Of a DNA stretch of 64,000 nucleotides, positions 8,228 to 16,683 are shown piece after piece (within the stretch, counting starts at the first letter, position 1; each line of letters opens with the position of its first letter). The notes under the pieces are model-generated. The model did not search any database and had not been told where the DNA came from. It saw only the letters and a program-made list of their open reading frames with translations. Source of the DNA: Alphaproteobacteria bacterium (GTDB taxonomy: Bacteria; Pseudomonadota; Alphaproteobacteria; Paracaedibacterales; CAITNM01); the NCBI GenBank assembly GCA_021298215.1, contig JAJTEE010000005.1, positions 62,001-126,000 of the forward strand, given 5' to 3'. Made by a program: the position numbers and the translations under genes.

Positions 8228-9763
8228 ATGCAATTACCTTCAATTCTTTTTAAGCTGACGAAAGTTATTTTTGTCAGCTTTATTTTTTTAAGCTCATTAT
8301 TTTGCAGCACGAATCCAAAGCTTTTAGCCAAATTGCAACCTTACGTGGTTAGTATAAAATCACGTAGCGTGGTGGCGGCCTACGGTGATGTATCACCAAT
8401 AGCTGGGACTGGTTTCATTGTTGATATTAAGAATGGATATATCTTTTCAAACGCACATGTGGCAGCCGGAAATAAAGTTGTTCCGGAATATGTGGCAACA
8501 CTTTCAACTGGTAAAGAGATTATTTTAAAGTTGATTTACAGTGATCCTGCAGCGGATATTGCTGTTTTCCAAGGCGATTTACAAAACATTGAATTAAAAA
8601 ATGATATGCCTTTATCAGATAGTCCCGTGCACATAGGCACTAATGTGCTGATTATTGGGAAAAATGAGAACCGCCATTTTTCAACACAAACAGGTGTTGT
8701 AGCTAACACAAATGAAATAGAAGGTCATTTACCGCAGCATGCGATGCGAATTAGCCTTAACATGCAAGGTGGTGGAAGCGGTTCGCTGGTGTATGACGTT
8801 ACTTCTGAAAAAGTGATCGGTATTATTTTTGCATCAAATCTTTCAACTAGTGCCTTTGCCCTTCCCATTACTTATGGCATCGATATTTTAAAAGTACTAA
8901 AAGCTGGAAAAGAACCTAAGAAATTTGGGCTGGGCGCTATTCTTCATTATGCTGCTCTGGATGATTTGATTAAATACTATAGTTTTTCAGAAGAACTGGC
9001 GAATGATTACGCAAAAAAATATCCAGACTCATTCCGTCGCGTTCTAAAAGTACATAGTATTTTGCCGGACACCCCAGCTGAGGGTGTGCTGGAAGTAGGT
9101 GACTGTATTTTGGAAATTGATGGGAAAGAAATTGGCCCAAATCTTTATAAAATGGATAAAATTGTTAACGAGCTTGGAGAAGCAGGCAAAAAAGTTGAAT
9201 TGCTTGTTGTTCGCTACGGTGAAAAATTAAAGTTAACGCTTACGCCTTATAACATGAATGAACGCCAAGTAAGTCGCATGATTGTTTTTGGAGGCGCAAC
9301 GTTTTTTGAAGCAGATGATGTGATGGTGCGCAGGTCTGGCTTAAAAGGTAAGAATCGCGTGCTAATTACCAATGCGCGATTGGGCAGCAGTTTTATTGAA
9401 AAGTTACCAATGTTCCCAGGATCAAATCAAGCACTTATTTGCGTAGAAAAACTTGGCAAATACGACATATGTACACTTGATGACGTAGCAAAGGCGATCC
9501 CTTCTCTGTTGGAAAACGGGCGATTCACCATTGCTTTCCGCAATTACGGCATTAAAATTGGCTATGATGAGAAGGTTATCTTCAATCAGGGGCGACTCCT
9601 TGAAGAAATTAATGTATTTGAGCAAGACGGTGCCGCTGAAGAATTTAAATTTGATAAGACGACGCATCAATGGTCGTTGAATAAAATTCAGCCTGAAGTC
9701 CCAAAAATGGAACTAGATCTCACTCCTAGAGCGGAGAAGAGCAGCCTGACAATGGTGAGTTAA
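8228..9763 (+). CDS. DegP/HtrA-like serine protease with PDZ-like domains
   Basis: Exported trypsin-fold protease of 511 residues, presumably acting in the periplasm on misfolded proteins. A signal peptide covers about 1-26. The catalytic His is in SNAHV (H77), the Asp in DPAADIAVF (D110) and the Ser in GGGSGSLV (S184). The Ser loop is odd: the usual GNSGGP/AL is here GGSGSL, one residue shorter and without the usual Asn, though a Ser is kept. Residues about 265-335 form a PDZ domain (DTPAEGVLEVGDCILEIDGK). A second, degenerate PDZ-like region covers about 345-440. This layout resembles the Nma111/Deg7-like branch rather than classic DegP. It starts 2 bases after rpmG. Confidence 0.85.
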   Translation: MQLPSILFKLTKVIFVSFIFLSSLFCSTNPKLLAKLQPYVVSIKSRSVVAAYGDVSPIAGTGFIVDIKNGYIFSNAHVAAGNKVVPEYVATLSTGKEIILKLIYSDPAADIAVFQGDLQNIELKNDMPLSDSPVHIGTNVLIIGKNENRHFSTQTGVVANTNEIEGHLPQHAMRISLNMQGGGSGSLVYDVTSEKVIGIIFASNLSTSAFALPITYGIDILKVLKAGKEPKKFGLGAILHYAALDDLIKYYSFSEELANDYAKKYPDSFRRVLKVHSILPDTPAEGVLEVGDCILEIDGKEIGPNLYKMDKIVNELGEAGKKVELLVVRYGEKLKLTLTPYNMNERQVSRMIVFGGATFFEADDVMVRRSGLKGKNRVLITNARLGSSFIEKLPMFPGSNQALICVEKLGKYDICTLDDVAKAIPSLLENGRFTIAFRNYGIKIGYDEKVIFNQGRLLEEINVFEQDGAAEEFKFDKTTHQWSLNKIQPEVPKMELDLTPRAEKSSLTMVS

Positions 9764-9816
9764 CGGGGCTTACTTTTACTTAGGTTGACCTCCAATTTAA
9801 CATGCAAGGAGAGCTT

Positions 9817-10380
9817 ATGCGCATTGCTGTTTCTGGTACACATCTTATAGGTAAATCGACTCTTATTGAAGATTTTATTAAGAAGTACCCTGATTATAAA
9901 TACGAAATTGAGCCCTACTACAAATTACAAGATGAGAAGTCCGGAGATTGGGCACCAAAAGCTAATCTGGATAGCTTTCTAGAACAATTAGATTATAGCA
10001 TTGACGAATTACATACATGTGCTCATGAGAAAAATATTATTTTTGATCGATGTCCTGTTGATTTTTTGGCCTATATCCTGCAAGAACTGAGTCGAGAACA
10101 GCTTACTATTCATGACAGTGAAGTGCTTGAAAGACTTTCTGATATAAAAGAAGCCCTGGACACTTTAGATCTTATTGTGTTTTTGCCAATTAGTAGAGAA
10201 AATCCTATTGAATATGCTGAAGAAAATTTGCCTTATCGAAAAGCTGTTGATGCATGGTTTAAAAAACTATATAGGGATGAAATCTGCGATATATTTCCTG
10301 GGTATAATCGTCCGGAGGTAATAGAAATTACTGGGGACCGAGCAGCTCGCCTAAAAAAGTTAGAACACTATATAGCTTAG
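9817..10380 (+). CDS. P-loop AAA/NadR-like kinase of unknown substrate
   Basis: 187 residues from the ATG at 9817, which has a strong AAGGAGAG ribosome site at 9806-9812. This site argues against the in-frame ATG at 9802. The Walker A motif is GTHLIGKST at residues 7-15. IIFDRCPVDFLAY at about 77-89 gives the DR motif of deoxynucleoside or NadR-type kinases, and LDLIVFLPI is a beta strand typical of this fold. The family (AAA_28-like) includes nucleoside and nucleotide kinases, but the substrate cannot be told. It converges with rsmD, the two stop regions overlapping by 4 bases. Confidence 0.75.
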   Translation: MRIAVSGTHLIGKSTLIEDFIKKYPDYKYEIEPYYKLQDEKSGDWAPKANLDSFLEQLDYSIDELHTCAHEKNIIFDRCPVDFLAYILQELSREQLTIHDSEVLERLSDIKEALDTLDLIVFLPISRENPIEYAEENLPYRKAVDAWFKKLYRDEICDIFPGYNRPEVIEITGDRAARLKKLEHYIA

Positions 10381-10931
10381 ATTTTTTGATAATGATTTAA
10401 GAGTGTAATTTGGCAATTGCCATACATACGTGGAGGTTGAGCTGTACAACCATTGATTTCAATGGCTTTTGCTCCTTTACGTTGTTCAATCACAATAATA
10501 GCATCGGATGCTACAAGATCTTTATCAAGCAGATATCGGAGAGCTTCTTCTTCCAAATCTTGGTCATAGGGAGGGTCAAGAAAAATTAGATTAAAGCGTT
10601 GTGAAACGTTTAGATTAAAGAGATCAGCAACAAGTTCTACCTGCCTTTCGGTGAGCGTTTTTAAGCTTAAAATATTTTGCTTTAGTATGCGCTGAGCTTT
10701 GGGATTTTTTTCACAAAAAATAACTTTAGAAGCGCCACGTGATAAAGCTTCAAGCCCTAATGCGCCTGATCCTGCAAAGCCATCGAGCACGACAAGATTT
10801 TCAAAAGAAATAAGATTATTTAAGATGTTGAAAATAGCCTGACGTAATTTGTTGGAAGAAGGCCTGGAAATATCTGATGGCGGTAGCTGTAGAGATTTGC
10901 CTTTAAACTGACCTGCGCAAATACGCAGCAT
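10377..10931 (-). CDS. rsmD: 16S rRNA (guanine966-N2)-methyltransferase
   Basis: 184 residues. Methylates G966 of 16S rRNA using S-adenosylmethionine. RICAGQFKGKSLQLPP at the N-terminus and VVLDGFAGSGALGLEALSRGA at about 48-67 (SAM-binding motif I) are typical, and FLDPPYD at 117-123 is the catalytic N-methyltransferase motif. The length is normal for RsmD. The start overlaps the stop of fis by one base (TAATG), so fis and rsmD should be translationally linked in a dusB-fis-rsmD operon. Confidence 0.93.
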   Translation of the reverse strand: MLRICAGQFKGKSLQLPPSDISRPSSNKLRQAIFNILNNLISFENLVVLDGFAGSGALGLEALSRGASKVIFCEKNPKAQRILKQNILSLKTLTERQVELVADLFNLNVSQRFNLIFLDPPYDQDLEEEALRYLLDKDLVASDAIIVIEQRKGAKAIEINGCTAQPPRMYGNCQITLLNHYQKI

Positions 10932-11158
10932 TACAGGCCATATTCACTAAGTTTTTTATGCAATGTATTGCGATTGATTCCCAAAACACGTGCAGCTTTG
11001 GCTTTGTTGCCTTTTACGGCATGTAGTGTTTGCTTTAATAAAGGACGCTCAACTTCGTGCAAAACTATATTGTATAGACTTGAATCCGTGATGTGATCCC
11101 CTTGCGTTACAAAATATTCTTTCACCATCTGCTCAATAATTGTTGCAATTCCAGTCAT
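10931..11158 (-). CDS. fis: Fis-family DNA-binding protein
   Basis: 75 residues. The C-terminal KGNKAKAARVLGINRNTLHKKLSEYGL is a Fis/NtrC-type helix-turn-helix. The N-terminal part, LYNIVLHEVERPLLKQTLHA, matches the Fis dimerisation helices. In enterobacteria Fis is a nucleoid protein that bends DNA and activates rRNA promoters. It sits between dusB and rsmD, 3 bases after dusB. In most alphaproteobacteria the gene after dusB is ntrB-ntrC, and the NtrC tail is homologous to Fis, so this gene could be the remnant of ntrC. Confidence 0.88.
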   Translation of the reverse strand: MTGIATIIEQMVKEYFVTQGDHITDSSLYNIVLHEVERPLLKQTLHAVKGNKAKAARVLGINRNTLHKKLSEYGL

Positions 11159-11161
11159 AAT

Positions 11162-12148
11162 TTACACGGTTTCTATTTGTTGTTTATAAAAATCTTGAAC
11201 AAGGCTGCGCATTTTTACCGGGCATTCCGTTTGATTGACGTGCACTCGATAATCGGCAGAGTCTTTAAGTCCCTTACTGTACCACCCTAAATGCTTGCGA
11301 GCAATCTTAACTCCACCCTCTACGCCATAAAGTTGTAAAATATCTTCAAAATGCTCCAAGACAATGGCGAGTTGTTCTTCAATAGAAGGATCGCTGCATA
11401 CGGTTTTGCCAGATATGTAATCATACGCTTGCTGTATAAACCATGGGCGGCCATACGCACCACGGCCAATCATGACACCATCGGCACCACTTTGCTCGAG
11501 AAGATTTTTAGCATCTTCGACCGTTACCACATCGCCGTTTCCAATAACAGGGACTTTTACGGCTTCTTTTACGGAGCGGATAAATTTCCAATCAGAACGA
11601 CCGTTATAGAGCTGACAGCGTGTGCGACCATGCACGGTAATCATTTGCACGCCTAAATCTTCAGCAATTTTTGCAAGCTTAGGCGCATTACGGCTTTTAT
11701 CGTCCCATCCAGTACGCATTTTAAGAGTGACGGGCACTTTTACAGCCTTAACGGTTGCTTCAATAATTTTAGCAGCTAAGGCTTCGTCGCGCATAAGTGC
11801 TGAACCTGCGTGACCATTGACCACTTTTTTAACAGGACACCCCATGTTGATATCAATGATTTTAGCACCTAGATCTTCGTTGAGTTTGGCAGCTTCAGCC
11901 ATGACATCTGGTTCGCAACCGGCAAGCTGCACAACCATAGGTTCTTCCCCGTGCGATTGAATCATACGCATACTGGCACGCGTAAGGCGAATCATGGCTT
12001 GACTTGCGATCATTTCAGAAATGACAAGCCCTGCCCCCATTTTTTTGACGAGACTTCTGAAGGCTCGATCACTAACGCCGGTCATGGGCGCTAGGAAGAC
12101 ATTCATATCAAGGCAAACAGGGCCAACGGTAATTTTTGAAGCAAGCAT
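11162..12148 (-). CDS. dusB: tRNA-dihydrouridine synthase B
   Basis: 328-residue flavin enzyme that reduces uridine to dihydrouridine in tRNA (NifR3 family). Visible motifs are FLAPMTGVSDRAFR near the FMN site, INMGCPVKKVVNGHAGSALM with the catalytic Cys at about 105, TLKMRTGWDD, HGRTRCQLYNG, and GNGDV with GVMIGRGAYGRPW at about 205-245 for phosphate binding. Length and order are normal. It is first gene of the minus-strand dusB-fis-rsmD group. The 123-base gap upstream holds no obvious signal. Confidence 0.95.
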   Translation of the reverse strand: MLASKITVGPVCLDMNVFLAPMTGVSDRAFRSLVKKMGAGLVISEMIASQAMIRLTRASMRMIQSHGEEPMVVQLAGCEPDVMAEAAKLNEDLGAKIIDINMGCPVKKVVNGHAGSALMRDEALAAKIIEATVKAVKVPVTLKMRTGWDDKSRNAPKLAKIAEDLGVQMITVHGRTRCQLYNGRSDWKFIRSVKEAVKVPVIGNGDVVTVEDAKNLLEQSGADGVMIGRGAYGRPWFIQQAYDYISGKTVCSDPSIEEQLAIVLEHFEDILQLYGVEGGVKIARKHLGWYSKGLKDSADYRVHVNQTECPVKMRSLVQDFYKQQIETV

Positions 12149-12271
12149 GAAACTAAACTAAGCCAAAAGTGCTTAAAAAACAAGCAGAAAATGAGGGGTT
12201 AGGACTTATACAAATAATATTCACTGAATTTCCACGCCCGCCTAAGCAGCATCAAGACAACGAACTTAAAA

Positions 12272-13576
12272 TTATGCTTGCCCCTCTAATTTTTCGAAGT
12301 GACGAACTCCCCAAAGAAAACCTATATTCACCGGAATCATGATAATCCATAAGCCATAGTAGCCTAAGCAATCTGTCAAGAATACCAAACTAAATGATGT
12401 AATAACATACGTAAGAGCCCTACTTGAAGCATATACGAAGCTAGCTGTAGTAAAGCGTTTTAAGATGGGGATATATTTTAAGAAAAGCGAATACCCGGGA
12501 ACTAATGACATTGCTGTAACAATTAAAACAGCTTGTAATAAAAAAATATGGATATAGCTATTCGAATTCATGATGCATAGAGGAAGTAATAACATAACAA
12601 CCAAACTAGCTCTGCCTTTTAAATTCACTATCTTTAAAGGGTTAATTCTATAGCTAAGAATAGCAATGGTAATAATAACAATAAGTGAAACAATTGATAG
12701 TAAGAAATTATGAAAAATAACATCCTCTGACGTATACCCGTAGTCTACTTTTAACGTCTGATTAAAATACATGTAGGTTAAATAAAACGATAGCGGCCAC
12801 CCAGGCGTAGCAGCAATATATGCCCAAAATGTTTTTCTATCCATTTTCTCATGATTAATAAGTTTTTGAGTTTTAATCGCTCCTATTATCTTATTAGAAC
12901 TCCCTTTGGATTGTATTTCGACCATTTCTTGTATTTTTTGTCTTTTTTTAAGAAATTCAGGTGTTTCTCGGAGGCGTGTTCTAGCAACAGACCCTACAAC
13001 AGCAATGGCAGCGCCTATCCAAAACGCATTACGCCAATTAAAACCAAAATGAGTAACTAAGGACGCAACACCTAAAGCAAACGCTGCACCAAATTGTGAA
13101 GCAACGGCAACACAAGAAACCATAGGATATTGAGCCGGAGGCTTTACAATTTCTGTAGTGTACACTTCAGCACCAATAATCTCTCCCATGGAAGAAAGGC
13201 CTTGAGCAATACGACACCCAGTTACTAGCCAAGCTGCTGCTATTCCTATTTGAGAATACGTGGGCAAGGTAGCCATGATAATACAACTTAAAGCCATCAT
13301 CATGGTAGTAAGAATAACAGTAGGTTTTCTGCCAATATGGTCGCCAATATAACCAAAAAGTAATGCCCCAAAAGGTCTCAAGACATAGGTGGAGCAGAAA
13401 GCAAAAGCCATTAATAAAGAAGCTGTATGGGGATCTGTCTTAGGAAAAAAGAGTTCGTTAAGTAACACTGCCATATGGACGTAGAGCATAAGATCAAAAT
13501 ACTCGAGGAAAGTGCCAACTTGCAGAAGCCCAACTGCCTCTTTTTGTTGCCTATTTAAGGAAGAAAAAATACTCAT
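12272..13576 (-). CDS. MFS transporter of the metabolite:H+ symporter (ProP-like) type
   Basis: 434 residues with about twelve hydrophobic segments. The loop between TM2 and TM3, GALLFGYIGDHIGRKPTV, is the MFS signature (G-x3-GDxxGRR/K). The N-terminal GTFLEYFDLMLYVHMAVLL matches the MHS subfamily, whose members carry proline, betaine, citrate or dicarboxylates with protons. Such permeases are multiplied in Rickettsiales and Holosporales, where they import host metabolites. The substrate is not predictable. The central cytoplasmic loop (about 210-255) is basic. Both neighbouring genes are unrelated. Confidence 0.88.
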   Translation of the reverse strand: MSIFSSLNRQQKEAVGLLQVGTFLEYFDLMLYVHMAVLLNELFFPKTDPHTASLLMAFAFCSTYVLRPFGALLFGYIGDHIGRKPTVILTTMMMALSCIIMATLPTYSQIGIAAAWLVTGCRIAQGLSSMGEIIGAEVYTTEIVKPPAQYPMVSCVAVASQFGAAFALGVASLVTHFGFNWRNAFWIGAAIAVVGSVARTRLRETPEFLKKRQKIQEMVEIQSKGSSNKIIGAIKTQKLINHEKMDRKTFWAYIAATPGWPLSFYLTYMYFNQTLKVDYGYTSEDVIFHNFLLSIVSLIVIITIAILSYRINPLKIVNLKGRASLVVMLLLPLCIMNSNSYIHIFLLQAVLIVTAMSLVPGYSLFLKYIPILKRFTTASFVYASSRALTYVITSFSLVFLTDCLGYYGLWIIMIPVNIGFLWGVRHFEKLEGQA

Positions 13577-13660
13577 GAGAATCCAATATTATCCCAATTA
13601 GGTCATTTACACCTATTTCAGGGCATTAAGCAAGATATTTTAGTAATATCCTCTAGGTCA

Positions 13661-13735
13661 CGCTATCAAGTAGTGAGGCATCATGCGTCCTACAGGCATA
13701 AAATGCCCACATTTGATCCTATCGGACCTCGTAGA
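13661..13735. repeat. Degenerate REP-like sequence
   Basis: CACGCTATCAAGTAGTGAGGCATCATGCGTCC resembles a worn copy of the GCTATCAAGTAGC palindrome seen intact at 23948-23966. Nothing else was recognised in the 216-base gap between the MFS gene and the PAP2 gene. Confidence 0.4.
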
Positions 13736-13792
13736 GATGGCAAAAGAAAGAATTAAAAGAACGTAAGAATTAGTTTTTCTTTAAATCCGTAT

Positions 13793-14308
13793 CTAACACT
13801 TCTTTTTTTTCTCTGATTTTTTCATGTCCTGGTAAGACGTTGTAAAAATATAGCTTGAAATACCACCGACAAGTGCGCCACCGATGACATCTGTCCAATC
13901 GTGGCGTCGCACCTGGACACGAGAATAACCAACATAAGAAGCAGCTGCTGCAGATGGAACACCATACGCGTAACCATATCTCATACCAAGGAATGTTGAA
14001 CCAGTGAAGGCAAGACTTGTATGGGCCGAAGGAAAGGCGTATTTGCCGCCTCTTGGTCTTTTTTTATGAACAGCAAATTTTAGAGCCCAGGTAGCAGCAG
14101 TGGACGCAGCAACGCTGTAGGCAAGCTGTTTCATTCCTTCGGTATCATCTTTACTGAAAGCGGTGATTAAGGCTGCGACGGGAATAGTAATTTGCAGAAC
14201 GTCGCCCGTGGTTTCTGTTTTTGTACGTTTACGTGCTGAAAGGGGAGTAGAAACTATTGCTACGATGAGTAAGCTTGCAAGAATATATTTCATGTTTAAA
14301 AAGCGCAT
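13793..14308 (-). CDS. PAP2-type membrane phosphatase
   Basis: 171 residues, or 166 if the in-frame ATG at 14293 is used. All three PAP2 signatures are present: K77-x6-RP (KFAVHKKRP), PSAHT at 93-97 and SR-x5-H-x3-D (SRVQVRRHDWTD, 129-140), so it should be active. The family removes phosphate from lipid substrates such as phosphatidic acid, undecaprenyl diphosphate or lipid A. The N-terminus is a signal peptide or TM segment (ILASLLIVAIVSTPLSA), and the short length resembles periplasm-facing LpxE/PgpB-like members. The C-terminus is Lys-rich. Monocistronic. Confidence 0.88.
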   Translation of the reverse strand: MRFLNMKYILASLLIVAIVSTPLSARKRTKTETTGDVLQITIPVAALITAFSKDDTEGMKQLAYSVAASTAATWALKFAVHKKRPRGGKYAFPSAHTSLAFTGSTFLGMRYGYAYGVPSAAAASYVGYSRVQVRRHDWTDVIGGALVGGISSYIFTTSYQDMKKSEKKKKC

Positions 14309-14494
14309 ATTGGAAATTATTAATAATTATAATTTTTGGACTATATCAAAATGTCTGCATTAAAACAAATAGATTGCTAAGACATAAGAGAAATGTTATT
14401 TAAAATGGTTACCTTACTTTTAAATAAAATTTTAATAAATTCTTAACCTTTTGTTTTCTAAGGTGAAGATATAGAGAACAAAAACCTTAACGTT

Positions 14495-15265
14495 ATGCGC
14501 CAAAATATATCAGAAATTGAATGGAATACACGCCTTGAATTAACAGCTGCTTATCATCTTGCGGGAAAGTTTGGATGGACAGATTTAATATACACGCATT
14601 TTACCGCTAGAGTTCCAGGAGAAGAAGGCTGTTTTTTAATTAATCCTTTTGGACTCCACTTTCATGAAATCACACCAACTAACCTTATTAAAGTTAATTT
14701 TAATGGGGAAGTAATAAGCGAGACGGAATACGAAGCTAATCCTACAAGTGCCGTCGTACATGGCACCATACACGATGTGCGTCCAGATGTACTTTGTACG
14801 CTTCATTTACATACAGCAAATGGTGTCGCTGTTAGCTCAACAAAAGATGGTCTACTTCCTTTATCGCAGCATGCTTTACATCTTTATGATGAAATTGCCT
14901 ATCACGATTATGAGGGTATTGCCCTGGATGAGGATGAGAAGGTCACGATTGCTCATGATTTAGGGGACAAAAAAGTGATGTTGATGAAAAATCACGGCAC
15001 TTTAACAGCAGGGGCAAGTATTCCTGAAGCATTTATGTTAATGTATATGCTTGAAAAGGCTGCTGAAATTCAAGTTAAAACACTTGCACAAGGACTGCCT
15101 ATTTGTACTATACCTAAAAACGTATGTGAAAGAGCCTACGCACAAGCGCTCGCAAAGCGTGGTAAGCATTTGAAATTAGAGTGGATGGCACTATTACGAT
15201 TACTGGATACACCCTATGTACGGCCTTTATTGAATGAAGAACATCCTTTAGCAAACGCTGCATAG
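14495..15265 (+). CDS. Class II aldolase/adducin family protein
   Basis: 256 residues. This zinc-dependent fold includes fuculose-phosphate aldolase, ribulose-5-phosphate 4-epimerase and adducin head domains. The metal ligands are visible as LHLH (H104, H106) and NHG (H167). The N-terminal region (LELTAAYHLAGKFGWTDLIYTHFTARVP) is characteristic of the adducin-like branch widespread in alphaproteobacteria with no defined substrate. It carries no signal peptide, so it is cytoplasmic. Monocistronic, with an unremarkable 186-base upstream gap. Confidence 0.9.
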   Translation: MRQNISEIEWNTRLELTAAYHLAGKFGWTDLIYTHFTARVPGEEGCFLINPFGLHFHEITPTNLIKVNFNGEVISETEYEANPTSAVVHGTIHDVRPDVLCTLHLHTANGVAVSSTKDGLLPLSQHALHLYDEIAYHDYEGIALDEDEKVTIAHDLGDKKVMLMKNHGTLTAGASIPEAFMLMYMLEKAAEIQVKTLAQGLPICTIPKNVCERAYAQALAKRGKHLKLEWMALLRLLDTPYVRPLLNEEHPLANAA

Positions 15266-15334
15266 GGCCACCATTAAGAGATTTTTAATATTTTTTCGTT
15301 AAAGTATATCTACAAAAACAGTTAGGTATTTTTT

Positions 15335-15682
15335 ATGAAAAAAGTTTTATTGACACTAATTTTTGCAGCACTTGTAAGCACAAGCGGCAATGCGATGGAT
15401 CAATTCTCGCAGTATGCGAATAAAGCAAAATCTGCAATGGGCAGCGCGAAAATGCCATCGATGCCTTCAATGAATTCTTTTAAAGGAATGATGGGGGGAA
15501 AAAGCAGAGCAAAAGCAAGTACTCCTCATCAGAACAACGCAGGTAGTTCTTCAATGATGGGCTCTGCTATGGAATCTGCTAAAAGAGGAATGGGATCTTT
15601 TAGTAATTACGCAAAAGGTGGTATGAGTTCTCTAAGCCAAAATGCGCAAGGACTTATGAACAAAGCTCGCGGACAAAAATAA
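15335..15682 (+). CDS. Exported Ser/Met/Gly-rich small protein
   Basis: Unrecognised 115-residue protein. MKKVLLTLIFAALVSTSGNA is a clear signal peptide with an A-x-A-like site. The mature part is low complexity, with repeats of Met-Pro-Ser, Met-Gly-Ser, and two QxA/YAKG segments (SQYANKAKSAMGSAK, SNYAKGGMSSLSQNAQG). It is basic and without Cys. It resembles in build the exported protein at 349. Confidence 0.7.
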   Translation: MKKVLLTLIFAALVSTSGNAMDQFSQYANKAKSAMGSAKMPSMPSMNSFKGMMGGKSRAKASTPHQNNAGSSSMMGSAMESAKRGMGSFSNYAKGGMSSLSQNAQGLMNKARGQK

Positions 15683-15701
15683 GATAAGATTGTTGAACAA
15701 T

Positions 15702-15726
15702 GGCGCTTATTACAGCGCCTTGTTTG
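15702..15726 (+). terminator. Weak intrinsic terminator
   Basis: GGCGCT (15702-15707) and AGCGCC (15714-15719) form a hairpin followed by TTGTTT, 20 bases after the small exported gene. The stem is short, so this is tentative. Confidence 0.5.
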
Positions 15727-15730
15727 AATT

Positions 15731-15765
15731 GACTGGATCCCGGCTTTCGCCGGGACGTCTCTATT
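15731..15765. repeat. REP-like palindrome (CTGGATCCCGGC type)
   Basis: CTGGATCCCGGCTTTCGCCGG and following GACGTCT. The core CCCGGC-TTTC-GCCGGG at 15739-15754 is perfect. It lies between the convergent small exported gene and ftsQ. Confidence 0.85.
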
Positions 15766-15786
15766 AGCCATCCACGGGGATGACGC

Positions 15787-16683
15787 CTAGGCGGGCTTGC
15801 CCTTGCGATTGGCGTTAATTGTTTTGATTGTTTCCGGCGTTACTTTTAAGAAATAACGCTCTGGAGAACGCAGATCTACTTCTAGGACGTGCCCTACCGA
15901 TAGCCTATGCTCTAACAAAAGTTTTTCTAAGACACTTAGCCCTTGGTTTATTGCATTGTCCGAAAGCTTCACTAAAATTCCTCCTACTAGGTGAAGATTC
16001 CATCTTCTTTCACGCACTCTGGATAATGCTTGCAGGTTTTTTTGCACCATTGGATAGCTGGCCAATGTTTTTAATATTTCTGGAGATTTTTGCGGGGCAC
16101 CCTCGCCTATTACCAAAGGCAGAACACCATAATGTTTATAATTTTTGGTGATAATAGCCGTACCATCGATATCGACAAGATTGAACTGACCCTGATGCTG
16201 CCAAATAGCAATAGGCTGACGTTCTTCAATTTTGATTTGAATAATGTCAGGGAGTCTACGAATCACCGTTGCATGACGGATCCATTCAAGCTTTTCTAGG
16301 CGAAATCGCACCTGCTGAGGATCAATCGCGAAGATAGAATCCCCGCGCTTTATTTGCAGAATTTTCATTAGATCTTGGTGATGCGTGTTGCTACGGCCCT
16401 GCACGATGACTTCGTCAACTTTAAATCCCAGTGACGTTACAGCTTTATCAAGCTTATGGAGGCTTTCTGTGTACAGGCGCTCGGGGTACCCTAACAGCCA
16501 TAAAATTGCCACTGCAATGATGGCTGCAACCCCAATAAAAGCCTTGCTATAATCCGCATAAACGCGCAATGTCCGTGCGTTTTTCTTTTTATTAACTTTA
16601 CGCCTTACTGTCGGCTTTTGTGGCTCTTTATACAAGCGCTTCACAGACAACAATTGTTCTTTTACAGCTTGGTTTAATCGCAT
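15787..16683 (-). CDS. ftsQ: Cell division protein FtsQ
   Basis: 298-residue bitopic inner-membrane divisome protein that links FtsB/FtsL to the cytoplasmic ring. A basic cytoplasmic tail (1-45, RRKVNKKKNAR) is followed by one TM segment at about 48-66. A POTRA domain covers about 90-160 (VDEVIVQGRSNT, ILQIKRGDSIFAID, LEKLEWIRHATVIRRLP, IKIEERQPIAIWQ), followed by the FtsQ beta domain with RRWNLHL. It overlaps the end of ddl by 10 bases, the usual dcw order, but ftsA and ftsZ do not follow: the operon ends here at a REP element. Confidence 0.93.
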   Translation of the reverse strand: MRLNQAVKEQLLSVKRLYKEPQKPTVRRKVNKKKNARTLRVYADYSKAFIGVAAIIAVAILWLLGYPERLYTESLHKLDKAVTSLGFKVDEVIVQGRSNTHHQDLMKILQIKRGDSIFAIDPQQVRFRLEKLEWIRHATVIRRLPDIIQIKIEERQPIAIWQHQGQFNLVDIDGTAIITKNYKHYGVLPLVIGEGAPQKSPEILKTLASYPMVQKNLQALSRVRERRWNLHLVGGILVKLSDNAINQGLSVLEKLLLEHRLSVGHVLEVDLRSPERYFLKVTPETIKTINANRKGKPA

